Both the position numbers and the translations under genes were made by a program. The notes under the pieces are model-generated. The model was not told the origin of the DNA, did no database searches, and saw only the letters and a program-made list of their open reading frames with translations. Of a stretch of DNA of 64,000 nucleotides, positions 46,407 through 56,704 are shown in pieces; position 1 is the first letter of the stretch, and the number at the start of each line of letters is the position of its first letter. Origin of the DNA: Chrysopilus asiliformis (Eukaryota; Arthropoda; Insecta; Diptera; Rhagionidae); the NCBI GenBank assembly GCA_964034945.1, contig OZ035960.1, forward strand, positions 83,700,148 to 83,764,147. The letters are read 5' to 3'.

Positions 46407-47548
46407 ATGGCATCGGCGGCAGCTCTCAGCAAAGAAAAACAGCCTGTAAAGACCATTTATTTAAGCAGTATTCCTTTAAAGTTTACAAAAAATGAAATCA
46501 ACGATTACTTCAAAGGGTTTGGCAAGGTTTCATCAATTTCTATTCGTAATGGTGCTGTGAAGTCAAATTTACGGTATTGCTTTGTGAGTTTTGAAGATGG
46601 TATCGGCGCCAGCAAAGTCTTAGCTCAGAAGAAAGCCTATTACATATCTGGAAAACTTATAAGAATTAAACGTGCGAATGCTCAAATCTTGGACGATTCA
46701 ACGGAAGCCAATGAGGATGCAGGCACTTCATCCTACAATGTACCGGCCAATTCTATTCTAAATTTAAACAACGATTGCATTTTGCATCTATTCTCATTTC
46801 TAAAGGATCAGATAAATTTGTCTGATGTTTGTCCACGATTTAATGAAATTTTGGAGACGATACTCAAGCGATATAAGACACTCGATTTAGTATGAATACA
46901 GAATTTACAATCGAAACCAGCCCAACGCTACGTTTTCAAAAATGCCGGGAAATATGTAACAAAGGTATTAACTGATGCGTATGTTGACTTGTCATGCTTT
47001 GAATTTGTGACTCGTTCGTGTCCGAATATAAAGTCTTTGGATGTGAATTGTACTGAGTTTGCTTATAAAGAATTGCAAAAAGTCTTTCCAAAGTTGACAT
47101 CTTTGATCATTTGTGGCATCAATGAAAGTCTCTGTTTACCATTTAAAAAGTGCCAAAACCTACGACACCTGGAGTTGTCAGACTGTGCAGTTACTGGGAA
47201 TCATTTACAGTTCCTACCACATATAAAAACGCTAACCATTTCTCATTGTTTTGAGATCAAGGCGAGACATTTTGCAAGGTTTTTTGAAGTTTGTAAACTT
47301 ACTGAATTGGACATGACCGAAACTGTTGAACTTGACAAAATGTTACTAGAAACTTTAGTAAGAACTCAAACTGAGCTAAGGAGATTACGTATCTCCCAAT
47401 CATTCTCGGAAAAACTGAATGATATCGTCAAGTTGAAAAATCTAAAACATTTGGAAATCTCGTCGAGTACAAAACTTACCAATGACTTCTTCGCGGCGAT
47501 GGTGATACATAAGAGCGATCAACTTGAGATTTTAGAATTTTGTGAAGG
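46407..47548 (+). pseudogene. RRM + F-box + LRR protein gene, N-terminal part, one nonsense codon
   Basis: The frame starts MASAAALSKEKQ. Residues ~15-90 form an RNA-recognition motif, with RNP2 (TIYLSSI) and RNP1 (LRYCFVSFE). Residues ~112-155 form an F-box (SILNLNNDCILHLFSFLKD, then LSDVCPRFNEIL). From ~190 leucine-rich repeats follow (KSLDVNCTEFAYKELQ, LTSLIICGI, LRHLELSDCAVTGNHL, LKHLEISSSTKLTNDF). The only internal stop is a TGA at 46893-46895 after KTLDLV; the frame is open on both sides. After TGTGAAGG at 47548 the coding sequence continues on the opposite strand at 44177. F-box/LRR proteins recruit substrates to SCF ubiquitin ligases; an RRM would add RNA binding. The gene is now broken. 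Confidence 0.8.
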
Positions 47549-47893
47549 TGGGATTCGTACTTAATCCCGGAAAACAAAATCGTTACCCAGAACCACGACG
47601 AGGACGTAACGGGTTGTATGTTCCATTTTTTGTTATATATTTTTTTTAGTTTTTAATATTATTTTTTTTACATTTTTTTACATTACATTTTACACAATTG
47701 GAGTCTTATGTAGGTTTTATATTATGTAGGTTTTAGTGCTATAAACTAATCAAACGACCGACAGGGACAAAAGCCAGATATATATTTTTCAATTATAAGA
47801 AATATCTGTTGCTAATGTTTATTCAATAATCTTTTGTTCTTTTATTTAGGTAATCAAAACCCCGAATTAGCGCGGCGATTTTAACACCAAAAA
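47549..47893. other. Junction remnant and AT-rich spacer between the arms
   Basis: It starts with the transposon-like remnant TGGGATTCGTACTTAATCCC..ACCCAGAACC (47549-47595), then AT-rich DNA. The right arm begins at 47894. Confidence 0.5.
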
Positions 47894-48229
47894 TACATTG
47901 TAGGATGAAGTGCCTGCATCCTCATTGGCTTCCGTTGAATCGTCCAAGATTTGAGCATTCGCACGTTTAATTCTTATAAGTTTTCCAGATATGTAATAGG
48001 CTTTCTTCTGAGCTAAGACTTTGCTGGCGCCGATACCATCTTCAAAAGTGACAAAGCAATACCGTAAATTTGACTTCACAGCACCATTACGAATAGAAAT
48101 TGACGAAACCTTGCCAAACTCTTTGAAGTAATCGTTGATTTCATTTTTTGTCAACTTTAAAGGAATACTGCTTAAATAAATGGTCTTTACAGGCTGTTTA
48201 TCTTTGCTGAGAGCTGCCGCCGATGCCAT
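47867..48229 (-). pseudogene. Truncated RRM copy in the right arm
   Basis: The minus-strand frame repeats the first 112 residues of the gene at 46407 (MASAAALSKDKQ.., RNP1 RYCFVTFE) with a few substitutions. At the arm boundary (47894) it runs into foreign sequence and stops eight codons later at 47867. The F-box and LRR parts are missing. A short RRM-only protein could still be made. Confidence 0.8.
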
Positions 48230-49299
48230 TTTTCTTTAAATCTATATTTTCAAGATTTTATCATGAAAATTTCTAATGTTTAAAGTTTTTTTTTATACCT
48301 TTTACTTTGATCCATGTCTTATTTTGTAGTTATTCTGCGAATACTTTTCGCAACAACTTATTTAAATTTAATTTCACTGTCAAATGGGCTTTCTTGGTTA
48401 GATTGAACTTATTAGTATATTAACTTTTAATATATTAACTTTTAAAAGAAATTTACGTTTTTCATAAGAAATAATAACACAACACCATAAAAAATTTAAT
48501 ACCAGCAAAAAAATTTTCATTTGATTAAATTATTTGTTATTATGAAAATATCATTCCCACAGGTCACTTAAATTTTTATTTATTTTTGATCAAAGTATTT
48601 TGTTATAGGCTTGATTTTCTTTATTTTTTGCGGTTTTTTTTCGTTTTTTTATATTAAATTTTTATCAATTAATTTTAGATAATTCTTGTTTAGTATTTGA
48701 TGAAATTAATGTTAGAGAAAAGCTTAAAACATAATCACAAGTAAAAAAGAATAAAAAGCCAATTTTCATATTGAATATATGATTTTAGTTCAAGTATATT
48801 TTTAATAAAGTTTAACATTTTTTCGTTGGTAGTAGACTACTGACTAATTTACTTTGGCATAAAATACTGTTGATTTGATATTCAAATTTTATCGAAATCT
48901 AATATTATTAAAACATATCAGAAAATAGAAAAGTAAAGTGTTCCAAAAACTTAAATTGCCAGTTTACAACCACACTACATGCCTACCATTGCAGTGCGCG
49001 TCTGCAGTTTTGTACAGCAAAATATACAAGGTTTCTTTTTCTGATTAATATATTAAAGACTAGAACTTAGATATTATTATAATGTTTTTCGATCTAAAAA
49101 ACAAATATCAGTAATTCTCACTGAACAAACTAAATTTCTCAGCATACAATTCAACCTTAAATATAAATGGCAATTTTTCCCTCAAGTTTAATTGGCTAGG
49201 AATGATACTTGTAGAAAAAACATTCAAGTTCTTAAATAAAACTGAATTCAATTTCTCATGCAAAAAATTTAATATTATGGTTTGTCCATAATAGATCGT

Positions 49300-49776
49300 C
49301 TATATAAAACTAGTGTTTCCACCGTTTTTTTCAAGCAATTTTATGCCACCGCAGACCTCCTCATAATGTATGACGTATTTTAAACTAAAGCACGACTCGT
49401 TGAGAAAGTTTTTAACAATCTCTTTGGTTTTTAGACTAGATTTATGAGATTTCGTATGACTGTAGAGTCCTTGTTTCTGGGCAAAACTTTTACCGCAAGA
49501 TAAACACGAAAACTCCTTAATATCAGCATGTATTCGTAAATGCTCTGTGAGAGTTCTCTTTCTCGGAAACTTGGCCTCACAAACCTCACATTCGAATTGT
49601 TTCTCGCCGTTCGAATGGGAAATCATATGCGTTTTGATGCGATTCGTGAAACCGAATTGCATTCCACACACTTTGCAGACGAATTGCTTCCATTTTAGGT
49701 GATTCTGCCGTCTATGCCTGAGAAGATCGCCGGATCTCCTAAATTTCTTGCCGCACACCTCGCACTGGTAGGGCTT
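49300..49776 (-). CDS. Terminal exon of a C2H2 zinc-finger gene, right copy
   Basis: After a TTATTTTCAG acceptor (minus strand) the exon starts KPYQCEVCGKKF and encodes the same four fingers as the left copy, but has GAG instead of the TAG stop and continues 32 more residues to the stop at 49300. With fingers intact it may represent the original state. Upstream exons are not visible; the 11-bp array follows at once. It could be a real last exon with distant 5' exons, or an orphan. Confidence 0.6.
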   Translation of the reverse strand, partial: KPYQCEVCGKKFRRSGDLLRHRRQNHLKWKQFVCKVCGMQFGFTNRIKTHMISHSNGEKQFECEVCEAKFPRKRTLTEHLRIHADIKEFSCLSCGKSFAQKQGLYSHTKSHKSSLKTKEIVKNFLNESCFSLKYVIHYEEVCGGIKLLEKNGGNTSFI

Positions 49777-49826
49777 CTGAAAATAAAATAAATACTTTAA
49801 TGTCGGAAATAATCTCTAATTTTCCT

Positions 49827-50735
49827 ACCTCTCCTCTTTTTGCCCTCTTTTTGCCCTCTTTTTGCCCTCTTCTTGCCCTCTTTTTGCCTTCTTTTTGCCC
49901 TCTTTTGGCCCTCTTTTTGCCTTCTTCTTGCCCTCTTTTTGCCCTCTTTTAGCCCTATTTTTGCCCTCATTTCCCCCCTTTTTGCCCACCTTTTGCTCTC
50001 ATTTTCCCCCTTTTTGCCCTCTTTTTGCCCTCATTTTTCCCTCTTTTTGCCCTCCTTTTGCCCTCTTTTTGCCCTCCTCTTGCCCTTTTCTTGCCCTCTT
50101 TTCGCCCTCTTTTTGCCCTCCTTTTGCCCTCTTTTTGCCCTCTTTTTTACCTATTTTTGCCCTCATTTTGCCCTCATTTTCTCATTTTTTGCCCTCTTTT
50201 TGCCCCCTTTTTGCCCTCTTTTTGATCTCTTTTTGATCTCATTTTTCCCTCTTTTTGCCCTCTTCTTGCCTTCTTTTTGCCCTCTTTTTGCCCTCTTTTT
50301 GTCCTCATTTTTCCCCCTTTTCGCCCTCTTTTTGCCCTTTTTTTGCACTCTTCTTGCCCTCTTTTTGCCCTCATTTTCCCCCCTTTTTGCCCTCTTTTTG
50401 ACCTCATTTTTCCCCCTTTTCGTCCTCTTTTTGGCTTCTTTTTGCTCTCTTTTTGCCCTCTGTTTGACCTCTTTTGCCCTCTTTTTACCCTCATTTCCCC
50501 CCCTTTTTGCCCCCTTTTTGCCCTCCTTTTACCCTCTTGTTGCCCTCTTGTTGCCCTCTTTTTGCCCTCTTTCTGCCCTCTTTTTTCCCTCTTTTTGCCC
50601 TCTTTTTCCCCCATTTTTCCCCCTTTTTGCCCTCTCTTTGACCTCGTTTTGCCCTCATTTTTTCCCCCTTTTTGCCCTCTTTTTGCCCTCATTTTTCCCC
50701 CTTTTTGCCCTCTTCTTGCCCTTTTTTTGCCCACC
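49827..50735. repeat. 11-bp repeat array, right arm (expanded)
   Basis: Here the pyrimidine strand is shown: TTTTTGCCCTC repeated about 80 times with variants such as TTTTTCCCCC. It is 909 bp against about 510 bp in the left arm. Long frames such as 49840-50916 are repeat artefacts. Confidence 0.9.
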
Positions 50736-50760
50736 CACCCTACGGGAGTGGCGACCAACC

Positions 50761-51079
50761 AATGGCCCGGGTGCCTTCTGCTCGGTCCCCACTCCCAACT
50801 CCACCCTAATTTTACTATGCTTAAACGTCTACGAAGGGGTGGGAAATGACCCTGCAACATATATTCCTCTTTATTCGTGGTGCAAATTTTTAGTGGGGCC
50901 ATGTTATATGCTCTAGCAAAAAACAGATACATAATAGTGTGATTTTTGTTTGTTTCCGTTGTCCGGTTGTTCAACATTGTTGTGTTGCCAAACATGTTTT
51001 GCAACACGTTGTGCAACATGTTGGCCAACATGTGTCTCAACAATTTAGTGCTGGAATTTAGTGCTGTCTTCACGCCGGT
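50761..51079. repeat. 319-bp dispersed repeat 'R', copy 2 (uninterrupted)
   Basis: It matches copy 1 (41795-42660) without the HINE and so provides its empty site. It directly adjoins the right end of the expanded array. It also contains the TGTGCAACACGT palindrome run. No coding capacity and no clear terminal repeats. Confidence 0.8.
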
Positions 51080-51096
51080 GATGCAATCAGCTTATA

Positions 51097-51261
51097 GACC
51101 CCGTTCACATTGGTTGAAATAGTCCGCCTAATTCTGACAGAAACTGGCAACATTAGGGCAAGGTGAGGAAGTGGGGCTCAGTCCCACTTCCTCACCTTGC
51201 CTTAATGGTGCCAGTTTCTGTCAGAATTAGGCGGACTATTTCAACCAATGTGGACGGGGTC
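51097..51261. mobile_element. 165-bp foldback MITE
   Basis: The arms, about 78 bp, are almost perfect mirrors: GACCCCGTTCACATTGGTTG at the left and CAACCAATGTGGACGGGGTC at the right, with a tiny loop near GGGGCTCAGTCCC. TATA occurs close to both ends (51093-51096, 51263-51266). Confidence 0.85.
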
Positions 51262-51895
51262 ATATAGAGGAAATTTGAACAAATCTTTAAGTAGAGTGGC
51301 TATATTAAATCTATCTAAAAACTAGTCCCTCTAGTCCTAAAATTAGTATCTCTACTAATTTTATGAAGAGTAATGTTCAGTGTTGGGCAAAACGGCGTAA
51401 AAAACAGTTTTTTACATTTTTCACGTACAAAACGTAAAAAACGTAAAAAACTGGTAAAAAACGTAAAAAACCGTAAAAAACGTAAAAAATAGTAAAAAAC
51501 CTAAAAAATGGGACATCGCAGTTCCTACAAAGTATGACAGTCTGTTTTAAAGTTTTTCTCAGCATTTTATTAGAGATCCTATAATATAGAGAGTGGACAT
51601 CAGCACTTAATACACTGTACTACTAAGTAGGACAGTCTATTAACTCAAATTAGAACAGTTGTTTGAACGGAATTTTTCCAGTTTTTAGAATTTCTTTTCC
51701 CTTTTTCCAGTTTTGTTTCAATTTCCGCTTCCGGAATGAGTCTCCTTGTGTTTAAAAACGATTTTTTGATGCAAACTTTAAAATTACACTTGTTGCTGCA
51801 AGAACTAGTTCAAATATGTTTCTTTAACCCTTTCATGCATACATTTTTCTATGGAATTAATTTTCACGGTTTTTGGTATTGAAAACTTCAAAAAT

Positions 51896-52007
51896 CAAAA
51901 TGGCGGATCCAATATGGCGGTCAAAAAAGATAAAATTCATTAGATTACGCTGAAAACTAGTACGTAATTTTATCTTTTTTGACCGCCATATTGGATCCGC
52001 CATTTTG
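51896..52007. mobile_element. Foldback repeat inside the hAT element
   Basis: The arms CAAAATGGCGGATCCAATAT.. to ..ATATTGGATCCGCCATTTTG continue through GGCGGTCAAAAAAGATAAAA. With mismatches the symmetry extends to about 51881-52022. ATGGCGGATCC-type inverted words recur in several animal MITE families. Confidence 0.85.
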
Positions 52008-52280
52008 AATTGTGAAGTTTTGACTTCAGATTCGTAATTAGCGACCCCAAAAACCTTTATAAAGCTAATTACCGATTTTTTAACTGTAATAGATTTGCCA
52101 CAGTTGCATTTAATCTGCAAAAATAGCTACTTTTTTGCTCTTTATTTATTTATAAAATGCAGTAATTATAAAAAAAAGCGCATATTACTTTTTTTCATAA
52201 CAATTGATGTCCTAGGATACTTACGAAATGAATTTAGTCAATATAAATGGTTGAAATATATGTTATAATATTAAAAAACT

Positions 52281-52515
52281 GGGCTGGAATCATGTATCTC
52301 CACGCGTCTCTGTCTTTCGACTTCGACGCAGCTTTTGCCTCTTAACTTCGCCATATCAGCAGCTTCAAATTTCCTGGAATGACAGTTCAGAATCACGCTT
52401 CGATTCATAGTCACGATTCCGCGAAATTTCAAGTTGCAGATATGGCGAAGTCAAGAGTCAAAAGTTGCGTCGAAGCCGAAAGACAGAGACGCGTCGAGAT
52501 ACATGATTCCAGCCC
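52281..52515. mobile_element. 235-bp foldback MITE inside the hAT element
   Basis: The ends GGGCTGGAATCATGTATCT and AGATACATGATTCCAGCCC are exact mirrors. The arms extend about 105 bp, including ACGCGTCTCTGTCTTTCG and its mirror. The central ~30 bp is unpaired. Confidence 0.85.
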
Positions 52516-53166
52516 TCAATTAGAAAAGGTGTTGTTGTACAACAACACTGCAACAAAGGGTTAAAATAGCCCATATGTCGCAAATCTCTCCACATTATTC
52601 ACATTAATTAACGTTAAAATGAGTAGGCGGACATAATGTGATGAAAGGATATAAACAGTTTTTGAACTCCGAGTTTAAAATCTTTTTCACATTCAAGAGG
52701 AAATGCTTTTGAACACTTTTCTGTGTTTGCTGAAGACTATTAACCTTTTTATTGTTCTAAGATGATTTATTTACGAATAATTACTATATTTAGTGAATGG
52801 CTACTTATTAAATTTTTTATCATCAATCTTTTAGGTTTTTTACAGTTTTTTACGTTTTTTACGTTTTTTTACGTTAAAATTGAGGTTTTTTACGCGTAAT
52901 TTTTTACGCGTAAAAAACTAGGTAAATTACTTTACGTAAAAAACCGGCACAACACTGGTAATGTTCTAAAAGGGCCCATAGACGGCTGGTCGCCAACCTG
53001 GTTGGTAGTTTTCACCACAGACGAGACGGAATGTTGGCAACCAAATTGTCAACATCATTTTTAACAAGATCCCCTCGACTTTAGGTGATTTCTCTAATTT
53101 TTTTATTGTTTATAGTTTACTATATGGTTATAGGACAACTATAGGGTATATGTTGACTAGTGAAAA

Positions 53167-53530
53167 ATGAGTAAGGATTTGTTATTGGTATTGGTTTTAA
53201 ACGAGTTGTGCGAAAATGAGGTGCCCCCTTTGAAAAAGAAAAAAAATTGGGCAAAGGAGTGGTATCAGAACCGTGCTCAGTTTTCTCATTCAAATTTAAC
53301 GCGTGAACTACGTGTGACGATTTCAAAAACTTTTTAAGAATGGACAGCAACGCCTACGATTAATTATTGGATGCAGTAAGACCATTCATTGAAAAGAAGG
53401 ACACGATAATGAGAATAGCTATTCCTGCAAATGAAAGGCTGTCTGCAACCCTACGGTTTTTGGCAAGTGGCCAGAGCTTCGAGGACTTAAAATTTCTCAC
53501 TGGAATATCGCCACAAAGTCTTGGAGTCAG
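53167..53530 (+). pseudogene. HARBI1-like transposase remnant
   Basis: The first frame runs MSKDLLLVLVLNELCENE.. with KKNWAKEWYQNRAQFSHSNL, the N-terminal W-x6-R block, then stops. In the next frame, DAVRPFIEKKDTIMRIAIPA followed by NERLSATLRFLASGQSFEDL and GISPQSLG is the highly characteristic HARBI1 region before the catalytic domain. The catalytic DDE part is absent, so the element depended on others to move. Confidence 0.85.
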
Positions 53531-53652
53531 GTCGTACGATCAAAACTCTAGTAAAATTAACCAAACTCAACCGAACTTAATCAAATAAACTATTTTTGAC
53601 ACTTCACTGTTCTCAATGCAGTACTCAATGCAACTGAGATTGGCAACCAGGT

Positions 53653-54858
53653 CAGTGATGCTATATCGAGGGGAATTCCCCTTTTTGCGGGGAATTTGAC
53701 TATAAAAATTGTTACTAGGGGAAAACACTTCAAAACGAGGGGAAACGATTTACAAAGAGGGGAAAATCTTCGCCTTTCAACTAAATCCGAAATAATTTTA
53801 AAAAATTACGGAAAAGTAGAAGTACAAATAATTAAAAACAATTACAATCCAATTCCAAACTTAGGCAAAGGTAAAGAGTGAAGGAAATGCTTATTTATGC
53901 ATTTGTCACTTTATATGTAATGATCTTTTTGCAATTGTAAAGTACACACCAATCTTTTAAACGAAAGCACTTTAAAAGGGCTTTGGAATGCACGTTTAAC
54001 CGATTTTTCAGTGTGCTTTTTAACCGCTTTGAAAAAATAACATTAAAAAGTACCATTTCTCATGTTATTCAAAGTAATTAGTTTAAACTACTTTAAAAGC
54101 CTTTGATGGAAAGTAATTTCCATGAAAGTTCATTGACACATATTTTTTGTTCGTTTTTCGGATTTCTTAAATATATTTTCAATAGAAATATTTTAAATTG
54201 CAAATCAACAGAACTGCTTTGTTTAAAATATGTAAAAATCAAATTAAATCGGTAATTTCTTGTTCATCTTTAAAATTTGGCTTAATGTACTAATTTCGAC
54301 TAATATTCACAAGAAGAATGCATGGACCAGTGGCAAAGTGCCCGGAGTACAAAAATCGAGTTCCAGTCGCGACTTGATTTCGTTTTTTCTATTTTTTGAT
54401 ATTTTTATATTTTTGTAATTCAAAATATGAAAAAAATTTTTACCGAATTTAAGGAGGACAGAATCATTTCAAGCTCAAAAGCAAAGGAACTACCTTGATT
54501 TATACATTTGTGACTTGCTTTGATTATTATCCAATTGTGAATCCCGGCTTCTTTTCATATCTTATTTGACGTTTGGTTGGAGACCCGTGACGTTGTTATC
54601 GGGAATACAATTAACGAGTATTTTGTTAAAGCTTTACAAAATATAAAATTATTTCCCAATTTGTGCTTTTTTCTCTTAAAAGACTTTAACATGAGTCCAG
54701 ATAACAATAATTTTTGGTTTTAATAAATGAATTCTTTATTTAAAATTCGTTGTTTTTATAGGGGGAAAATGAGGGGAATTTCGTCATTGAAAAAGGGGAA
54801 AAAGGGGAGTTTCGTCATTTGGAAAGGGGAATGTCACTAAAGGTACATAGCATCACTG
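53653..54858. mobile_element. hAT MITE nested in the PIF/Harbinger element
   Basis: AACCAGGT is exactly duplicated at 53645-53652 and 54859-54866. The ends are CAGTGATGCTATAT and ATAGCATCACTG. Subterminal zones repeat GAGGGGAAAA/GGGGAATTTCGTCATT words. No recognised coding sequence in 1206 bp. Confidence 0.92.
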
Positions 54859-54969
54859 AACCAGGTTGTAAACTTGCCTACAGAAACCCCAACATGAACG
54901 CCAACATGCTAAGTTTTCAAAAAATTTTGATTTTACACCAACCTGGTCGACAACATGAAAAACCAACCG

Positions 54970-55380
54970 CCAACTTGGCCACAGACGTACAACATCGACT
55001 CCAACATATGTTCTGAACTTCTTTCTTTAATTAGCATAAATGTGCCTCCAAAACCTCTTCGAAATTCTTTATTTATTCACGTTCCATATCATCGCACTAA
55101 TTACGGCATAGCGGAACCAATAACAAATTGTGCATTAAAATATAACAAAGTTCAGCATATTATTGATTTTGACTCTACGCGTTTTAAATTGAAGTCTAGT
55201 GTGGAGCTATATTTGCATTTTTTGAATTAAAATCGTTACTTATTTATTTTTTTTTCTTTCTTCTTCATTTCTTTCTTTCTCATTAACAATTTTTTGTGTA
55301 TATTGTATATATTATAAGATATGATGTAGTCTGTAGTTTTTTTTAAACAGTAGATGAAATAAATAAATAAAATAAAATAA
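54970..55380 (+). pseudogene. 3' end of a non-LTR retrotransposon
   Basis: The frame NVPPKPLRNSLFIHVPYHRT, NYGIAEPITNCALKYN and DFDSTRFKLKS is the extreme C-terminus seen in Jockey/R1-type LINE proteins (landmark 'HRTNYG'), ending at 55230. A TGAAATAAATAAATAAAATA-type tail (55350-55380) supports 3'-end origin. It is inside the PIF/Harbinger element. 5'-truncated. Confidence 0.75.
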
Positions 55381-55436
55381 CATTGCATGTTGGCGACCAG
55401 GTTGGCAACAAAGTTGGCCGTCTATGGGCCCTTTAA

Positions 55437-56350
55437 CATCGTGGATAACAACATCGATACCTCGATATATCGGCCTGTCCAACATCGAGATTAAAACTCG
55501 ATATTTTTCAACGATACCTCGATGTTTGCGTTGTTGGCATCCCTAGCTGAAAGTCGAAGTTGTAATTAATTGGCTTTTGAATTTGTACGAATTGCATACT
55601 AAATTTGAATAAATTAATTGAAAAACATTTTCACGAACACCAGTTGTGTTACTTTAGGCAAAAATTCAAGTAATTTGAGGTTCTCTTAATTTTGACTTTT
55701 TCATACGATTTTTTTTATACGGTGGTTATTAGAAATGTATCTACTTTACCTAATTTAAGTTATCCAATAAACTGCGATTTAAAATTTCAAGTTATATAAG
55801 GGCTGACATACCATCAAATCTATTATAATTAAATCTATATTTTTAAAATAGGGCAGTTTGAAATCACTTCAAATTTATATTAAAATTATAATCATGTAGT
55901 TCATTTATAACTTGAAAGGTTGATCCCTCCCCCGATACTTGTATTAAGTTGAAAAGATAAATGCTAAACATCTTTCTTTTTCGGATTATACGACCGTTTT
56001 ACGGCATCTCATTCAATTTAATTGTCACTTTTATGTGGATTAAAACGATATGAACATCACGATACAGTCCAATGCAATTGTATACATCTGAATTAAGTTA
56101 ACGCTAAAGAATGCACAATAAAATATTCAAAATGTCTAATCAATCATAAGATTTCCTGTTCAACGTTAAATTAAGGACATTGATACTATGTTAGTCTATT
56201 TTTTGTGATTGTAGTTGCCAATTTTATGTGAAAATCATATTATGAAAATAATCCTCAAGATTCACCCCATATAACGTAGGGAGAGATCGTGATATCGGAG
56301 AGGAATCCAAATAGCAAAAGAAAACGAGATCTTGCATGAGTAGTTTTTCT
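55437..56350. other. AT-rich DNA upstream of the SDR gene
   Basis: Near 55440-55530, ATCGATACCTCGAT words repeat several times, possibly a small decayed repeat. Otherwise no feature recognised before the promoter. Confidence 0.4.
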
Positions 56351-56390
56351 TATAAATAGAATGAGAGACTTAACATAAGACTTCAGTTCA
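56351..56390 (+). promoter_or_regulatory. TATA box and initiator of the SDR gene
   Basis: TATAAATA lies at 56351-56358 and an arthropod-type initiator TTCAGTT at 56382-56388, whose A (56385) is 34 bp from the start of the TATA box. This predicts a 188-base 5' leader before the ATG at 56573. Confidence 0.55.
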
Positions 56391-56572
56391 CACAATATTC
56401 GCGTAAAGGGTGTTGGGCCCTGTTCAAAATCTGGATTTGTGATATCATTGTCCAAAAACGGACAATTTCTCGACCACATTATTAAAGTGTCGGTCGTTCG
56501 AAATTGATCGTTACACCTAAGTGGTGAAAAAAAATCTAGTGGAAACGCAAATTTAAAAAAAAATCACCTGAA

Positions 56573-56704
56573 ATGGAGCGATGGGCCGGAAAAGTTGCCG
56601 TAGTAACTGGGGCTACCAGTGGAATTGGATCGGCGATCGTTATTGAATTAGTGAAAGCCGGGTTGATCGTTTGTGGACTAGCAAGGAGAAAAGATAAAGT
56701 TGAG
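56573..56704 (+). CDS. Short-chain dehydrogenase/reductase, first exon
   Basis: The 44 codons read MERWAGKVAVVTGATSGIGS.. to ..GLARRKDKVE. This is the Rossmann start of classical SDRs: TGATSGIG is the cofactor-binding glycine motif, and the ARRKDK after the second strand suits NADP(H). The MERW start is typical of the dipteran farnesol dehydrogenase/DHRS11-like group. The exon ends at GAG|GTTCGT; although the frame continues to 56833, the sequence after residue 44 no longer resembles an SDR. No second exon was found up to 64000, so either the next intron is long (now full of transposons) or the gene is truncated. The ATG context (CCTGAAATGG) is acceptable. Confidence 0.7.

Larger units (their letters stand above)
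44290..46742. repeat. Left arm of a large inverted repeat
   Basis: This arm (11-bp repeat array, zinc-finger exon, 1.2-kb spacer and first 112 codons of the RRM gene) is matched in reverse by 47894-50735. The inner edges are sharp: both arms share ..TCCTACAATGTA, after which sequences diverge. Arms differ by substitutions, small indels and array length, so they are separate genomic copies. The spacer between them is 1151 bp. Confidence 0.9.
47894..50735. repeat. Right arm of the large inverted repeat
   Basis: Reverse-oriented copy of 44290-46742: truncated RRM gene, spacer, zinc-finger exon and a longer 11-bp array. The zinc-finger exon here differs from the left copy at several codons (for example FTNR for STNG). 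Confidence 0.9.
51378..52957. mobile_element. 1.58-kb non-autonomous hAT element
   Basis: GTAATGTT is exactly duplicated at 51370-51377 and 52958-52965. The ends are CAGTGTTGGGC and GCACAACACTG. Subterminal regions are dense with ACGTAAAAAAC words, direct on the left and mirrored on the right. No transposase was seen. Two foldback elements (51896-52007, 52281-52515) lie inside. It ends 12 bp before the next transposon. Confidence 0.93.
52970..55433 (+). mobile_element. PIF/Harbinger transposon with TAA duplication
   Basis: TAA flanks both ends (52967-52969 and 55434-55436). The ends AAGGGCCCATAGACGGC and GCCGTCTATGGGCCCTT are perfect inverted repeats. Subterminal CAACCTGGTTGG-type words are mirrored. 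The left part contains a broken HARBI1-like transposase (53167-53530). A hAT element (53653-54858) and a LINE 3' end are nested within. Confidence 0.92.
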
